From the NCBI RefSeq assembly GCF_001429245.1, contig NZ_LMJE01000008.1, positions 1 to 64,000 of the forward strand: a stretch of 64,000 nt of DNA, in the 5' to 3' direction. Shown piece after piece: positions 9,402 through 19,361 of the stretch. The stretch is from Rhizobium sp. Root274 (GTDB taxonomy: Bacteria > Pseudomonadota > Alphaproteobacteria > Rhizobiales > Rhizobiaceae). Position numbers and translations under genes: made by a program. Position 1 is the stretch's first letter, and each line of letters starts with the position of its first letter. The notes beneath the pieces are model-generated. The model was not told the DNA's origin, made no database searches, and saw only the letters and a program-made list of their open reading frames with translations.

Positions 9402-11393
9402 TTAATGCTCTCTCGCCGTCCGTGGGCGGCCGCTTGCCGTTGCCGATATGCGCGCCTCAACGAGTTTACGACGGCCCTCGATCTCCGGGGCATCAAGCTC
9501 CTCGCGCAGAGTGGTGACAAGATCGAGCGCGCCACTGGCTTCAGCCTGGCTACGCGCAAGTTCTGCCGCTGCGGAGCGGGCCGCATCCAAGGCTTCAGTC
9601 TCGTCCGTGAAGCGCTTGCTCTCGCCAATGCCGGAGAGAATAAAAAGCCCCTCCTCCGGCGACGTCACAACAAGATGAACAGTGCTTCGAACCTGCCCGA
9701 CAACGGCACCGACGGCATTGGCGACATCGGCATCATCAGGAACTGCGCAGTCTGCCGAGAGCATGTCTGCGATTGCGGGATAGTAGACGCTGGCGGAGGC
9801 CCCAAGCCCGATCAGCGGACGGTCTAGCGCCAGCGAGAATCTGGCAATGCCCGTTTCGCGTTTAAGCGCGCGGTCGATGAGTATCGATTTCGCCGGGTCG
9901 ACGTCCATCAGCCCATCCTCGGCGAGTGCTGCTGCCAGAATGGCCTCGGATGACTGGCGCGTCAGCCGCGCAACAATGCGCTCCGCCAGATCCTCTATCG
10001 ATGTGGCAATGGGTTGCCCGCTGCCATCTTTCTGACGGATGGCGAGACGGATCCCGAGTTCGGCCGCCTCGCGATCCCATTGACCCTGCCTGCCAAGCAC
10101 GTGCATGGCATCCGAAGGCGTTACTCCACAGATGTGCACGAGGCCGCGGGCGACCAGCCTGTCCAGCGTCGCCTTCTGCTGGGTGAAAGTGATCAGGGTA
10201 TCGAGAGGCAGCGGCACGGGGCCGATCTTAGAGAAGAGAGCCGCTTCCTGCGGCTGCAGTCCGGCGGCCAGATTGTCGGGCACGCCAGTGCGTACGGCAA
10301 AGCGGCCATCATGGCGCCCGAGATGGGGTGCCCGCAGCTGACGTTCTAGCACCTCGCGGATAGCAGCGCCGTGCAAGGCTCCGGCCAGGCTGAGTGGGAC
10401 CAGCCTTCGCGGCCCAAGCTCGATCTTCGAATTCATGCCACGGTCGTCGATGCGAACCTCGGAATCGCCGCCGAGACCGTAGGTGCGCATGGCGACAGCC
10501 TCGACCATTGTCCTGTAGCCACCGACGACTGCACCATCCTGATCAAGACGCGGCTGGCCTTTCTCCATGACGGCAACATCCGTCGTGGTGCCGCCGATAT
10601 CAGAGACGACGGCATCGTCGAGACCGGTGAGATGGCGGGCGCCGACAAGACTTGCGGCCGGACCGGAGAGGATCGTTTCGATCGGGCGGGCACGCGCTTC
10701 GGAGGCTGAGATCAGCGCACCGTCGCCACGAACGACCATCAGCGGAGCATGAATGGCGCGCTCAATCAGGTATCGCTCCGCCGAGCCGATCAGGCGGTCG
10801 ATCATCGACACGAGCCGCGCATTGAGCAGCGTTGTGAGAGCCCGACGCGGTCCGCCGAGTTTTGACGACAGTTCGTGACTGCAGGTGACCGGTAGACCGG
10901 ACGCGGCACGAACGATATCACGGGCGCGCCGTTCATGGCTCGGATTGCGCGTGGCAAAGTAGCCGGCGATTGCCACGGAGGAGACATTGTTGGCAAGCTC
11001 GGGTAGTGCCTGCTCCAAAGCATCGCCATCAAATGGCGTTTCGTTGCCATGCACGTCATGTCCGCCCCCGATGAACAGAACCGGGTCGGTGCCCAAGGCC
11101 TCGGCCAGGCCATCACGCTTCAAATCCTCCGGACCGAAGCCGATCATGACGAGGCCGGCGCGCCCCCCCTGCCCTTCGACCAGGGCGTTTGTCGCGAGCG
11201 TCGTCGATAGCGAGACCAAGCCGATATCGGAGGGAGGAATGCCCGACGAGCGAAGAACGTTCTCCAAAGCGCCTGCGATACCGATTGACAGATCGTGGCG
11301 GGTGGTCAGCGCCTTTGCCTTGGCGACGATGCCGGCTTTTTCGCTATAGATCACCGCATCCGTATAGGTCCCGCCGGTGTCAATCCCCAGCAT
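9402..11393 (-). CDS. Hydantoinase/oxoprolinase family protein (HyuA-like)
   Basis: This protein of about 663 residues (675 from an upstream GTG at 11429) has the actin-like ATPase signature MLGIDTGGTYTDAV at its N-terminus and the second phosphate-binding block DIGGTTTDVAV mid-protein. Members open cyclic amides such as hydantoins or 5-oxoproline with ATP. No HyuB-type partner subunit is adjacent, so this looks like a stand-alone A-type subunit and the substrate is unknown. ATG 11393 starts right at the conserved motif; neither candidate start has a strong ribosome-binding site. Confidence 0.85.
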   Translation of the reverse strand: MLGIDTGGTYTDAVIYSEKAGIVAKAKALTTRHDLSIGIAGALENVLRSSGIPPSDIGLVSLSTTLATNALVEGQGGRAGLVMIGFGPEDLKRDGLAEALGTDPVLFIGGGHDVHGNETPFDGDALEQALPELANNVSSVAIAGYFATRNPSHERRARDIVRAASGLPVTCSHELSSKLGGPRRALTTLLNARLVSMIDRLIGSAERYLIERAIHAPLMVVRGDGALISASEARARPIETILSGPAASLVGARHLTGLDDAVVSDIGGTTTDVAVMEKGQPRLDQDGAVVGGYRTMVEAVAMRTYGLGGDSEVRIDDRGMNSKIELGPRRLVPLSLAGALHGAAIREVLERQLRAPHLGRHDGRFAVRTGVPDNLAAGLQPQEAALFSKIGPVPLPLDTLITFTQQKATLDRLVARGLVHICGVTPSDAMHVLGRQGQWDREAAELGIRLAIRQKDGSGQPIATSIEDLAERIVARLTRQSSEAILAAALAEDGLMDVDPAKSILIDRALKRETGIARFSLALDRPLIGLGASASVYYPAIADMLSADCAVPDDADVANAVGAVVGQVRSTVHLVVTSPEEGLFILSGIGESKRFTDETEALDAARSAAAELARSQAEASGALDLVTTLREELDAPEIEGRRKLVEARISATASGRPRTAREH

Positions 11394-11513
11394 GTAATCT
11401 GATGTCACGCAGTCTGCCCCGATTTGCACATACCATTCCGGCTTTGCCTACCTATGGCACAGGCGAAGGGCCATTTTCCAGCCAAGCCGCGGCAAAGCCA
11501 TGCCGCTCAAGGG

Positions 11514-12911
11514 CTATCTCGGCGTCACCCGCATCGGCAGACCGCCAGCGGGCTGCGTCGTGAGCTTCTGAACAGGCCAAGGCTTCGTCTGAGGGGTCAC
11601 GTCGAAGCGGTAGCGCTGCATCAATACTGCCAGCGCGATCACCGCCTCCTGAAGCGCAAACGTTGCCCCGATACAGACACGAGGACCAGCACCGAAGGGG
11701 AGATATTGGAAGCGCCCGATCTTCTCACGCTCGCCCGGCATGAAACGGTTCGGGTCAAAGACCCGGGGTCGATCCCAGTAGAGTTCGTGCCGATGCAGCG
11801 TCCATGGCATGACGAGCACGGTGGTTCCCCGGGCGATCTCAACCACCTCGCCATTGTGTGCCACGTAGCGGTCGTCCGCAACCGCGTCCCGATTGATGGA
11901 GGGAGCCGGTGGATAAAGCCGCATAGCCTCCTCGAAGGAGGCGCGTACCAGCGGCATGCGCTCGAGCCAATCGACGGGGTCGGCGTCCGTTGCCATGACC
12001 CGGTCGATTTCGACTTCCATCGCCGCGCGGATGTCGGGGCTGTTGGCCACGCAGTAGAGCGTCCAGGCCAGCGCCCTGGCCGTCGTCTCGTGGCCGGCGC
12101 CGATAAAGGTCAGAATATTGTCTTCGATCTCCTGCGAAGTCAGTCCATCGGGACCTTCCAGCTCCAGGAGCAATGTGAGGAAATCATCCGGCGCCGTGGC
12201 GCGGTCCTTGCGAATCATGTCGCGACGGTGGTCCATCGTGCGATTGACGAGTTCGCGGAACTTGCGCAACACGCCCAGCCCACGGATACGGGTGAGACGC
12301 GGCACCCATTTGGGCGCCCGCAACAGGTCGAAGGGATCGACTCGTCCCATGCTGTGCAGGAGATCGTCGACATCCCGGGCAAAATCGCCCTGCTCCGAAA
12401 TTATGCCACCGGAAAAGAGTGTCTCCGACAGGATGGCATAGGTCAGTTCCGTCATGTCAACGGCAATATCGCGGACCACACCCGACGGGCCCGACTGGTA
12501 GCGGCTGAGAAAGAGTTCGCTCTGCTCCCGCATTTGCCGGGCGAAACCGCGGGCGTGCCTGGGGGTAAAGACCGGGGCCATGGCTTTGCGAGAACGCTTC
12601 CAGACAGGACCCTCAGCGGTCAAAAGACCGTCCCGAAGGATCGGGCGCAACACAAGCTGACGGATCTCCGACATCTGGTAGTTCGCCGCATTGTCGACGA
12701 GCACGTGGCGGATCAGTCCCGGATCATTGGCGATGATGGTCGTCTGGCCGAAGAAGCGGGTAACGATCCAGGGCCAGGTATACGATGGAAGACCCGAGAG
12801 CTCGAGCGGGTTCTTCAATATCGTGCGGATGATTTCCAGGCGACTGGGCGGCACGGTGCGCGGAACCGGTGCCGGCGGCTCGAAGCCTGCCTTTTGCGGA
12901 ATACCGTCCAT
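11514..12911 (-). CDS. Cytochrome P450
   Basis: This 465-residue haem monooxygenase lacks a membrane anchor. The I-helix oxygen-binding motif is AGHETTARAL, the K-helix ExxR is in EEAMRLYPP, and the haem loop FGAGPRVCIG carries the axial ligand Cys413. The start has an excellent GAAGGAGG. No ferredoxin or reductase gene is adjacent, so redox partners must come from elsewhere. The substrate cannot be predicted. It lies 84 bases upstream of the hydantoinase-like gene on the same strand and 35 bases after the DUF1402 gene. Confidence 0.95.
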   Translation of the reverse strand: MDGIPQKAGFEPPAPVPRTVPPSRLEIIRTILKNPLELSGLPSYTWPWIVTRFFGQTTIIANDPGLIRHVLVDNAANYQMSEIRQLVLRPILRDGLLTAEGPVWKRSRKAMAPVFTPRHARGFARQMREQSELFLSRYQSGPSGVVRDIAVDMTELTYAILSETLFSGGIISEQGDFARDVDDLLHSMGRVDPFDLLRAPKWVPRLTRIRGLGVLRKFRELVNRTMDHRRDMIRKDRATAPDDFLTLLLELEGPDGLTSQEIEDNILTFIGAGHETTARALAWTLYCVANSPDIRAAMEVEIDRVMATDADPVDWLERMPLVRASFEEAMRLYPPAPSINRDAVADDRYVAHNGEVVEIARGTTVLVMPWTLHRHELYWDRPRVFDPNRFMPGEREKIGRFQYLPFGAGPRVCIGATFALQEAVIALAVLMQRYRFDVTPQTKPWPVQKLTTQPAGGLPMRVTPR

Positions 12912-12946
12912 GTCACCCTCCTTCAGGCGTCATGCCCTTCTAGGAG

Positions 12947-13936
12947 TTAGAGCAGCGACTCCAGCTCGTCCAGCCGGTCGTTTATCAGCCAGCCATAATA
13001 GTTCTCTTCCGGCCAATTGGCCGCACCACTCGCGCGCTTGGCAGCCAGCGCCCGCGCTCGCTGCTGGGAATTGCCGATGTTGAAGAGCGTGGCGGTGACG
13101 CCGGGGTTGCTAGAAATGTCCACATTGGCGATCGACTTGTAGTCATCGATAGACTTGCGGATCACGGCCGCCATGTAGGCGAGCGAGATGTCGGGATCCA
13201 TGATGGCTTTGTAGACACCAGCTGCATCGGTCTCATCGAGCTTCGGATAGCCGGATTTGTCTGCGACAAGATCCGAGAGCATCAGCGCCGTGAGCGGGTT
13301 GATCTGCCCGAGGCCAAAGGTCTGACCAGCATAGAAAGGCTGAAAGAAGACGGCGCTGAAGCGGTTGTTGGGAAAGGAGGTCCCGCCCACTGTCTTGCCT
13401 CGGAATCGGTCCTGCCAAACGTCTTCGCGGCAGCTCCAGAGGCGGTAAGAGTCACTGAACGTGTTACAATCCGCAAATTCAGGCCGCTTCAAGAAATCAG
13501 CAATGCCTTCTCCCTCGTAAGCAAAACGGAAGCTGTTGCCGGCATAGGAGGCCGCCTTGACGTAATAGCTCTGCAAGCTGTCATAGGCGTCGACATTATA
13601 GGTATGCTCGCCGACGATCGCGCCAATCATGTGAATGGGCGCAATGCCATAGGCTGCGGCCGTTTTCTTGATCTTGCCCATGAGGGCAGAATCCGTGCGC
13701 AGGAGATCGCGCACCTTCTCATATTTGAGGTCGAAGCTGGTCTTGCCCGCCTTCGTCCGTCGAACGGAGGCTCCGGGGATCGCTGGCTGCTCTGCATTGC
13801 GATTGCCACGCGGCACCCTGTCGGCGGCGAGCGAAATCGTTGGAGCCGAACCAAGTATGGCGATGGCAAGAATGAAGATCCTGGTAATGCCTAGCACGAT
13901 GCGCTGTCCCTGAGCGGGCAAGCAGCAGATTGCCAT
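12947..13936 (-). CDS. DUF1402 family exported protein, lysozyme-like
   Basis: This 329-residue protein has an N-terminal hydrophobic segment and a likely signal peptide ending near SLAADR (about residue 38). It matches the rhizobial DUF1402 family. The body has features of the lytic-transglycosylase fold: a Glu in AIVGEHTYNVDAYDSL, then TFGLGQINPLTALMLSD, then NPGVTATLFNIGN, in the order seen in soluble transglycosylases. A peptidoglycan-cleaving role is inference. It lies downstream of hslVU on the same strand, 108 bases away. A GTG about 13 codons in is an alternative start. Confidence 0.75.
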   Translation of the reverse strand: MAICCLPAQGQRIVLGITRIFILAIAILGSAPTISLAADRVPRGNRNAEQPAIPGASVRRTKAGKTSFDLKYEKVRDLLRTDSALMGKIKKTAAAYGIAPIHMIGAIVGEHTYNVDAYDSLQSYYVKAASYAGNSFRFAYEGEGIADFLKRPEFADCNTFSDSYRLWSCREDVWQDRFRGKTVGGTSFPNNRFSAVFFQPFYAGQTFGLGQINPLTALMLSDLVADKSGYPKLDETDAAGVYKAIMDPDISLAYMAAVIRKSIDDYKSIANVDISSNPGVTATLFNIGNSQQRARALAAKRASGAANWPEENYYGWLINDRLDELESLL

Positions 13937-13965
13937 GACCCGACAGCGTCAGTCCTTACATAAGT

Positions 13966-13983
13966 GTCGACTGTATTGTCGAC
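13966..13983. repeat. Tandem GTCGAC palindromes
   Basis: Two copies of the palindrome GTCGAC (13966-13971 and 13978-13983) lie 12 bp apart in the gap upstream of the DUF1402 gene. The spacing is about one helical turn, so a dimeric regulator is conceivable. Evidence is slight. Confidence 0.25.
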
Positions 13984-14044
13984 CTCAGCCGCTCTCACTT
14001 TATCGCCAGCGACACGGTGAAAGCGGCTGATAGATGCACAAAGA

Positions 14045-15352
14045 TCACAGGATGTAGCGGCTGAGATCCGTGTCGCTGGCGAGATCCCCGACATGCTGCT
14101 GTACATAGGCAGCGTCAATCATCACCGCCGAACCGCCCCGATCCGGTGCGTGGAAGGAAATCTCGTCGAGAACACGCTCCATGACCGTCTGCAGGCGACG
14201 CGCCCCTATGTTTTCGACCGTCTCGTTCAGGCGCACGGCAACATCGGCGAGAGCGTCGATGGCATCTTCCGTGAACTCCAGTTCCAGCTCTTCCGTTTTC
14301 ATCAAGGCGATATACTGGCGGATGAGACTGGCTTCGGTTTCTGTCAGGATGCGGCGAAAATCCTCCTTCGACAGCGGCTTCAATTCGACTCGGATCGGCA
14401 GACGGCCCTGCAATTCCGGCAAAAGATCCGAAGGCTTCGAGACGTGGAACGCACCCGATGCAATGAACAGAATGTGGTCTGTCTTCACCGGACCATACTT
14501 GGTCGCCACAGTCGTGCCTTCGACGAGAGGCAAGAGGTCGCGCTGGACCCCCTCCCTGGACACGCCCGCACCCATGGCACCTTCGCGCGCGGCGATCTTG
14601 TCGATTTCGTCAAGAAAGACGATCCCGTCATTCTCAACCGACCGAACCGCTTCCCGCTGGATGATCTCGTTGTCGATCAGCTTGTCAGATTCGTCGCGGA
14701 TCAGGTCGCCATAGGAGGCCTTGACCGTGGTGCGGACTTTTTTGGTGCGGTTGCCCATGGCCTTGCCGAACATTTCGGACAGGTTGAGGATGCCGATGTT
14801 GGCGCCTGGCATGCCAGGCACTTCGAAGCCGGGCGCGCCGGAACCGCTATCGGCCACTTCGATATCGATCTCCTTGTCGTCGAGTTCGCCATTGCGCAGC
14901 TTCTTGCGGAAACTGTCGCGGGTGGCCGGGGACGCGGTCGCGCCGACAAGCGCGTCGAGAACCCGCTCTTCGGCCAGCGCATGCGCCTTGGCCTGAACTT
15001 CCTGGCGCTTCTTGTCCCGGACCAGCACGATGCCGATCTCGACCAGATCGCGGATGATCTGCTCGACGTCACGGCCGACATAGCCGACTTCGGTGAACTT
15101 GGTCGCTTCCACCTTGATGAAGGGAGCACCTGCCAGTTTGGCGAGGCGGCGGGAAATCTCCGTCTTGCCGACGCCGGTCGGGCCGATCATCAGAATATTC
15201 TTCGGCATAACCTCGTCACGGAGATCGTCCGACAGCTGCTGGCGGCGCCAGCGGTTGCGCAACGCAATGGCGACTGCGCGCTTGGCGTCGTGCTGGCCGA
15301 TAATGTGGCGGTCGAGTTCGGAAACGATCTCGCGCGGGGAAAAATTGGTCAT
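14045..15352 (-). CDS. hslU: HslU, ATPase subunit of the HslUV protease
   Basis: This 435-residue AAA+ unfoldase feeds substrates into the HslV peptidase. The Walker A motif GPTGVGKTE lies near residue 54, Walker B is VFLDEID, and the long I-domain insertion sits between them. The C-terminus LSRYIL is the tail that docks into HslV. The gene lies 66 bases downstream of hslV and shares its transcript. HslUV is a heat-shock protease in the family. Confidence 0.98.
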   Translation of the reverse strand: MTNFSPREIVSELDRHIIGQHDAKRAVAIALRNRWRRQQLSDDLRDEVMPKNILMIGPTGVGKTEISRRLAKLAGAPFIKVEATKFTEVGYVGRDVEQIIRDLVEIGIVLVRDKKRQEVQAKAHALAEERVLDALVGATASPATRDSFRKKLRNGELDDKEIDIEVADSGSGAPGFEVPGMPGANIGILNLSEMFGKAMGNRTKKVRTTVKASYGDLIRDESDKLIDNEIIQREAVRSVENDGIVFLDEIDKIAAREGAMGAGVSREGVQRDLLPLVEGTTVATKYGPVKTDHILFIASGAFHVSKPSDLLPELQGRLPIRVELKPLSKEDFRRILTETEASLIRQYIALMKTEELELEFTEDAIDALADVAVRLNETVENIGARRLQTVMERVLDEISFHAPDRGGSAVMIDAAYVQQHVGDLASDTDLSRYIL

Positions 15353-15418
15353 CTGATTGGCTCCTGATGATCCCTGGTCGGATCATCGCATGGGTTTCGT
15401 CGCTCGGCCTGCCCGTGT

Positions 15419-15946
15419 TCAGGCGGCGTCGAGCGTTTCAATGACGATGTTGCCGTTGGTGTAGACGCAAATGTCGCCGGCGATGGTCAGCGCACGCCGC
15501 GCGATGTCTTCGGCCGAGCGATCGCTATCCATCAAGGCCCTTGCAGCCGCATAGGCGTAATTGCCGCCAGAGCCGATGGCGATGGTGCCGTGCTCCGGCT
15601 CCAAGACGTCGCCATTGCCGGTGATTGCCAGCGTGATCGTCTTGTCGGCCACGAGCATCATTGCCTCGAGGTTGCGCAGATACTTGTCGGTACGCCAATC
15701 CTTGGCGAGTTCGACGGCGGCCCGCATCAACTGGCCGGGATACTGCTCCAGCTTCTTTTCGAGCCGGTCGAGAAGCGTGAAGGCATCTGCGGTCGCACCG
15801 GCAAATCCAGCAATCACATCACCAGTCTTGCCGATACGTCGCACCTTGCGGGCATTGCCCTTCATGACAGTCTGGCCAAGGCTCACCTGGCCGTCACCGG
15901 CCATCACCACATGGCCATCTTTGCGCACGGTAATAATCGTTGTCAT
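15419..15946 (-). CDS. hslV: HslV, peptidase subunit of the HslUV protease
   Basis: This 175-residue protein starts [11 protein letters not shown]. Removal of Met exposes the catalytic N-terminal Thr2, and the usual GDGQVSLG and [14 protein letters not shown] blocks follow. It forms dodecamers capped by HslU. It is divergent from the his operon; a possible heat-shock promoter lies at 16048-16075. Confidence 0.97.
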   Translation of the reverse strand: MTTIITVRKDGHVVMAGDGQVSLGQTVMKGNARKVRRIGKTGDVIAGFAGATADAFTLLDRLEKKLEQYPGQLMRAAVELAKDWRTDKYLRNLEAMMLVADKTITLAITGNGDVLEPEHGTIAIGSGGNYAYAAARALMDSDRSAEDIARRALTIAGDICVYTNGNIVIETLDAA

Positions 15947-16047
15947 CAGTCACCTGCTTGCCCGCCTCGCGGGCCTTGGTTCTGGCAGTTCCCTGCCGAT
16001 TGGTCGGGTCCTATGTAAGTTGGCTTTCGACGATTGCAATCTGGTCG

Positions 16048-16075
16048 CATAGGCGGGGCGCCTGCCTTGCGGCAA
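16048..16075 (-). promoter_or_regulatory. Possible heat-shock (RpoH) promoter for hslVU
   Basis: On the minus strand TTGCCG (16070-16075) and CCTATG (16048-16053) are 16 bp apart. This resembles the alphaproteobacterial sigma32 pattern (CTTG ... CYTATnT) about 100 bp before hslV. It is a weak match, given because the downstream genes are heat-shock genes in relatives. Confidence 0.3.
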
Positions 16076-16147
16076 CGCAATGTAACTTCTGGATATTTGC
16101 GTGTCCTGCTGGTAAGGGAGGGCCGAGATCCCCTATGGAGCGGCCCG

Positions 16148-16744
16148 ATGGCAGAACGTAAAGGCGAAATTTCCCGCAAGACCAACGAAACGTCGGTCGC
16201 GGTTTCCGTCCATATCGACGGCACCGGCAAGGGCAAGATTTCGACCGGCGTCGGCTTCTTCGACCATATGCTGGAGCAGCTCTGCCGCCATTCACTGATC
16301 GACATGGACATCGCCGTGAAGGGCGATCTGCATATCGACGATCACCACACGGTCGAGGATACCGGTATTGCGCTTGGCCAGGCGATTTCGAAGGCACTCG
16401 GCGACCGTAAGGGCATCACGCGTTATGCCTCGATCGACCTAGCCATGGACGAAACCATGGCCAAGGCTGCGATCGATGTCTCGGGCCGGCCGTTCCTCGT
16501 CTGGAATGTCAACTTCAGCGCGCCGAAGATCGGCACCTTCGACACCGAACTGGTTCGAGAATTCTTCCAGGCACTGGCGCAGAATGCCGGCATCACGCTG
16601 CACGTCTTGAACCACTACGGGGCCAACAACCATCATATCGCCGAGACCTGTTTCAAGGCGGTGGCGCGGGCACTTCGCTCGGCAACCGAGATTGATCCGC
16701 GGCAGGCGAACCAGATTCCCTCCACCAAGGGCACCCTGGTTTAA
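16148..16744 (+). CDS. hisB: Imidazoleglycerol-phosphate dehydratase
   Basis: This 198-residue monofunctional HisB performs the sixth step of histidine synthesis. Metal-binding clusters are [19 protein letters not shown] and [21 protein letters not shown] 16148 gives the conserved family N-terminus ([15 protein letters not shown]); the open frame before it is not conserved. It is the first gene of a tight operon hisB-hisH-hisA-hisF-hisE-coaA and lacks the phosphatase domain of the enterobacterial fusion. Confidence 0.97.
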   Translation: MAERKGEISRKTNETSVAVSVHIDGTGKGKISTGVGFFDHMLEQLCRHSLIDMDIAVKGDLHIDDHHTVEDTGIALGQAISKALGDRKGITRYASIDLAMDETMAKAAIDVSGRPFLVWNVNFSAPKIGTFDTELVREFFQALAQNAGITLHVLNHYGANNHHIAETCFKAVARALRSATEIDPRQANQIPSTKGTLV

Positions 16745-16831
16745 GGGCGCGCTCTCCGACAAAGGAAAGCGTGCGACCTTGCTCCGGCTGAGGCGTTGAC
16801 CTCATCCGTCGAGCAGAAAGGACTGGAAGAC

Positions 16832-17482
16832 ATGCGTGTAGCCATTATCGACTATGGATCCGGCAATCTGAGATCCGCCACCAAGGCGTTCGAACGTGCG
16901 GCCCGCGAGGCTGGCCTCGAAGCCGAGATCGAACTCACCGACAAAGCGGACCGTGTCGCGTCAGCCGACCGGATCGTGCTACCTGGCGTCGGCGCCTATG
17001 CCGACTGCCGCCGGGGCCTCGATGCCGTCCCCGGCATGCATGATGCCATTACGGAAGTGGTCGAGACCAAAGGCCGCCCCTTCTTCGGCATCTGCGTTGG
17101 CATGCAGCTAATGTCGTCGCGCGGACTGGAGAAAACCACGACCGAGGGCTTTAGCTGGATCAAAGGCGACGTTGTCGAAATGACGCCCTCGGATCCCAAC
17201 CTGAAGATCCCGCAAATCGGCTGGAATACGCTGACGCTCAACCGCCCTCACCCGCTGTTCGAGGGCATCCCGACGGGGCCGGATGGGCTGCATGCCTATT
17301 TCGTACATTCCTATCATCTGGCAGCCGAGCATGCTGCGGACGTTATTGCGACGACCGACTACGGCGGCCCGATGACCGCATTTGTCGGACGCGACACCAT
17401 GGTCGGCGCGCAGTTCCATCCCGAGAAAAGCCAGGCACTTGGCCTGAAGCTGATCGCCAATTTCCTGACATGGGCGCCCTGA
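16832..17482 (+). CDS. hisH: Imidazole glycerol phosphate synthase, glutaminase subunit
   Basis: This 216-residue class I glutamine amidotransferase supplies ammonia to HisF. The nucleophile elbow is GICVGMQLM (catalytic Cys) and the His-Glu pair is in FHPEKSQ near the C-terminus. ATG 16832 follows AGAAAGGA at proper distance and gives the conserved start [12 protein letters not shown]. It lies 87 bases after hisB. Confidence 0.97.
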   Translation: MRVAIIDYGSGNLRSATKAFERAAREAGLEAEIELTDKADRVASADRIVLPGVGAYADCRRGLDAVPGMHDAITEVVETKGRPFFGICVGMQLMSSRGLEKTTTEGFSWIKGDVVEMTPSDPNLKIPQIGWNTLTLNRPHPLFEGIPTGPDGLHAYFVHSYHLAAEHAADVIATTDYGGPMTAFVGRDTMVGAQFHPEKSQALGLKLIANFLTWAP

Positions 17483-17500
17483 GCCCTTAGGACCGATATC

Positions 17501-18235
17501 ATGATCCTATTCCCCGCCATCGACCTCAAAGACGGCCAGTGCGTTCGCCTCAAGCTGGGCGACATGGACCAGGCGACTGTCTACAACCCCGACCCGGCCG
17601 CGCAGGCACGGGCGTTCGAAGACCAGGGGTTTGAATGGCTGCATGTCGTTGATCTCAACGGCGCCTTTGCCGGTGAGAGCGTCAATGGTGCGGCCGTCGA
17701 TGCGATCCTGAAGGCAACAAAAAATCCGGTGCAGCTCGGAGGCGGCATCCGGACGCTTGAGCATATCGAGAGCTGGTTGTCGCGGGGTCTGTCCCGCGTC
17801 ATCCTCGGTACCGTTGCCGTGCGCGATCCGGCCCTCGTCATTGAGGCCTGCAAGCGTTTTCCTGGCAAAGTCGCCGTCGGCATCGATGCCAAGGGCGGAA
17901 AGGTCGCCGTCGAGGGTTGGGCTGAAGCGTCCGAGCTCGGCGTGATCGAGCTTGCCCAGCGTTTCGAAGGTGCGGGCGTTGCGGCAATCATCTATACGGA
18001 CATTGATCGCGACGGTATTCTGACCGGCATCAACTGGGCCTCGACGCTGGAACTGGCTGCCGCCGTTTCCATCCCTGTCATCGCCTCCGGCGGCTTGGCT
18101 TCGATCGAGGATATCAAGCGCATGCTGCAGCCGGATGCACGCAAACTGGAAGGCGCGATTTCCGGCCGGGCGCTTTACGATGGCCGCATCGATCCGCAAG
18201 AGGCGCTTGCGCTGATCCAGGCTGCGAAAGGCTGA
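17501..18235 (+). CDS. hisA: HisA ProFAR isomerase
   Basis: This 244-residue (beta/alpha)8 barrel catalyses an Amadori rearrangement in histidine synthesis. It starts [17 protein letters not shown], with the catalytic Asp8 and the LGGGIRTLE phosphate-binding loop. The second catalytic Asp lies in [10 protein letters not shown], and VIASGGLAS closes the site. It sits 18 bases after hisH and 9 bases before hisF. Confidence 0.98.
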   Translation: MILFPAIDLKDGQCVRLKLGDMDQATVYNPDPAAQARAFEDQGFEWLHVVDLNGAFAGESVNGAAVDAILKATKNPVQLGGGIRTLEHIESWLSRGLSRVILGTVAVRDPALVIEACKRFPGKVAVGIDAKGGKVAVEGWAEASELGVIELAQRFEGAGVAAIIYTDIDRDGILTGINWASTLELAAAVSIPVIASGGLASIEDIKRMLQPDARKLEGAISGRALYDGRIDPQEALALIQAAKG

Positions 18236-18244
18236 GGACGTACC

Positions 18245-19021
18245 ATGACACTCAAGGCCCGCGTGATCCCCTGCCTCGACGTCAAGGACGGTCGAGTCGT
18301 TAAAGGCGTGAACTTCGTCGACCTGATCGATGCCGGCGACCCGGTTCAGGCGGCAAAAGCCTATGATGCGGCAGGGGCGGACGAACTCTGCTTCCTCGAT
18401 ATCACGGCTTCATCTGACAATCGCGACACCATCTTCGATGTCGTGGCGCAGACGGCAGACCACTGCTTCATGCCGCTCACCGTGGGCGGTGGCGTGCGCG
18501 CAGTGGCCGATATCCGCAAGCTTCTGCTGTGTGGCGCCGACAAGGTGTCGATCAATTCGGCAGCTGTCAAAAATCCCGACTTCGTTGCGGAGGCCGCCGA
18601 CAAGTTCGGCAATCAGTGCATCGTGGTGTCCATCGACGCCAAGAAGGTTTCACGTGAAAACGAAAACCCGCGCTGGGAAATCTTCACCCACGGGGGGCGC
18701 CAGCCAACGGGGATCGACGCAGTCGAATTCGCGATCCAGATGGTGGAGCGCGGTGCCGGTGAGCTGCTGGTGACCTCGATGGACCGCGATGGAACGAAAA
18801 GCGGTTACGACATCGGCCTTACCCGCACGATTGCCGACAGCGTCCGTGTTCCCGTGATTGCCTCCGGTGGCGTCGGCAATCTCGATGATCTCGTTGCCGG
18901 TATCCGCGACGGTCATGCGACAGCCGTACTTGCCGCCTCGATCTTCCATTTCGGGACCTATTCGATCGCCGAGGCAAAGGCCCATATGGCCGCTGCCGGC
19001 ATTGCCATGCGTCTCGACTGA
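18245..19021 (+). CDS. hisF: Imidazole glycerol phosphate synthase, cyclase subunit
   Basis: This 258-residue barrel forms the imidazole ring with ammonia channelled from HisH. The catalytic Asp residues lie in [15 protein letters not shown] and in [15 protein letters not shown], and [11 protein letters not shown] binds phosphate. A parS-like palindrome is embedded in the coding sequence at 18648-18659 without disturbing the frame. Confidence 0.98.
   Translation: MTLKARVIPCLDVKDGRVVKGVNFVDLIDAGDPVQAAKAYDAAGADELCFLDITASSDNRDTIFDVVAQTADHCFMPLTVGGGVRAVADIRKLLLCGADKVSINSAAVKNPDFVAEAADKFGNQCIVVSIDAKKVSRENENPRWEIFTHGGRQPTGIDAVEFAIQMVERGAGELLVTSMDRDGTKSGYDIGLTRTIADSVRVPVIASGGVGNLDDLVAGIRDGHATAVLAASIFHFGTYSIAEAKAHMAAAGIAMRLD
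18646..18661. promoter_or_regulatory. parS-like ParB site 1 (inside hisF)
   Basis: GGTTTCACGTGAAAAC matches the bacterial parS consensus TGTTTCACGTGAAACA at 13 of 16 positions and contains the full palindrome TTTCACGTGAAA (18648-18659). It lies about 42 kb from the candidate origin. parS sites inside coding genes near oriC are common. Confidence 0.6.
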
Positions 19022-19037
19022 CACGGAAAGGCCCGTC

Positions 19038-19361
19038 ATGAGCGACTTTACTCTCGCCGACCTGGAAACCATCGTCTCCAACCGTGCCCAGGCAAGCCCC
19101 AGCGAATCTTGGACAGCGAAGCTGGTAGCAGGCGGACAGGACAAGGCCGCGAAAAAGCTAGGGGAAGAGGCGATCGAGGCTGTCATGGCAGCCGTGAAGG
19201 ACGATCGCGAGAACCTCGTCTATGAGAGCGCTGATCTGCTCTATCACCTGATGGTCGTATTGAAAATTGCCGACATACCGCTACAAGACGTGATGCAGGA
19301 ACTTGAGCGTCGGACCGCTCAGACGGGCCTGAGTGAAAAGGCCAGTCGGCAGGATCCATGA
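19038..19361 (+). CDS. hisE: Phosphoribosyl-ATP pyrophosphatase
   Basis: This 107-residue alpha-helical enzyme performs the second step of histidine synthesis. It has the MazG-like metal-binding pattern [11 protein letters not shown] ... [15 protein letters not shown] 19038 gives the family N-terminus [10 protein letters not shown]; the frame is open 5' only because it runs under hisF. It overlaps coaA by 4 bases. Confidence 0.96.
   Translation: MSDFTLADLETIVSNRAQASPSESWTAKLVAGGQDKAAKKLGEEAIEAVMAAVKDDRENLVYESADLLYHLMVVLKIADIPLQDVMQELERRTAQTGLSEKASRQDP

Noticed and set aside
11424..12950. 508-codon frame opposite the P450 gene
   Set aside because: Antisense shadow; the P450 on the other strand has complete motifs and a strong ribosome-binding site.
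14093..15367. 424-codon frame opposite hslU
   Set aside because: It is the antisense shadow of a highly conserved gene in high-GC DNA; its translation is rich in His/Asp/Arg with no family pattern.
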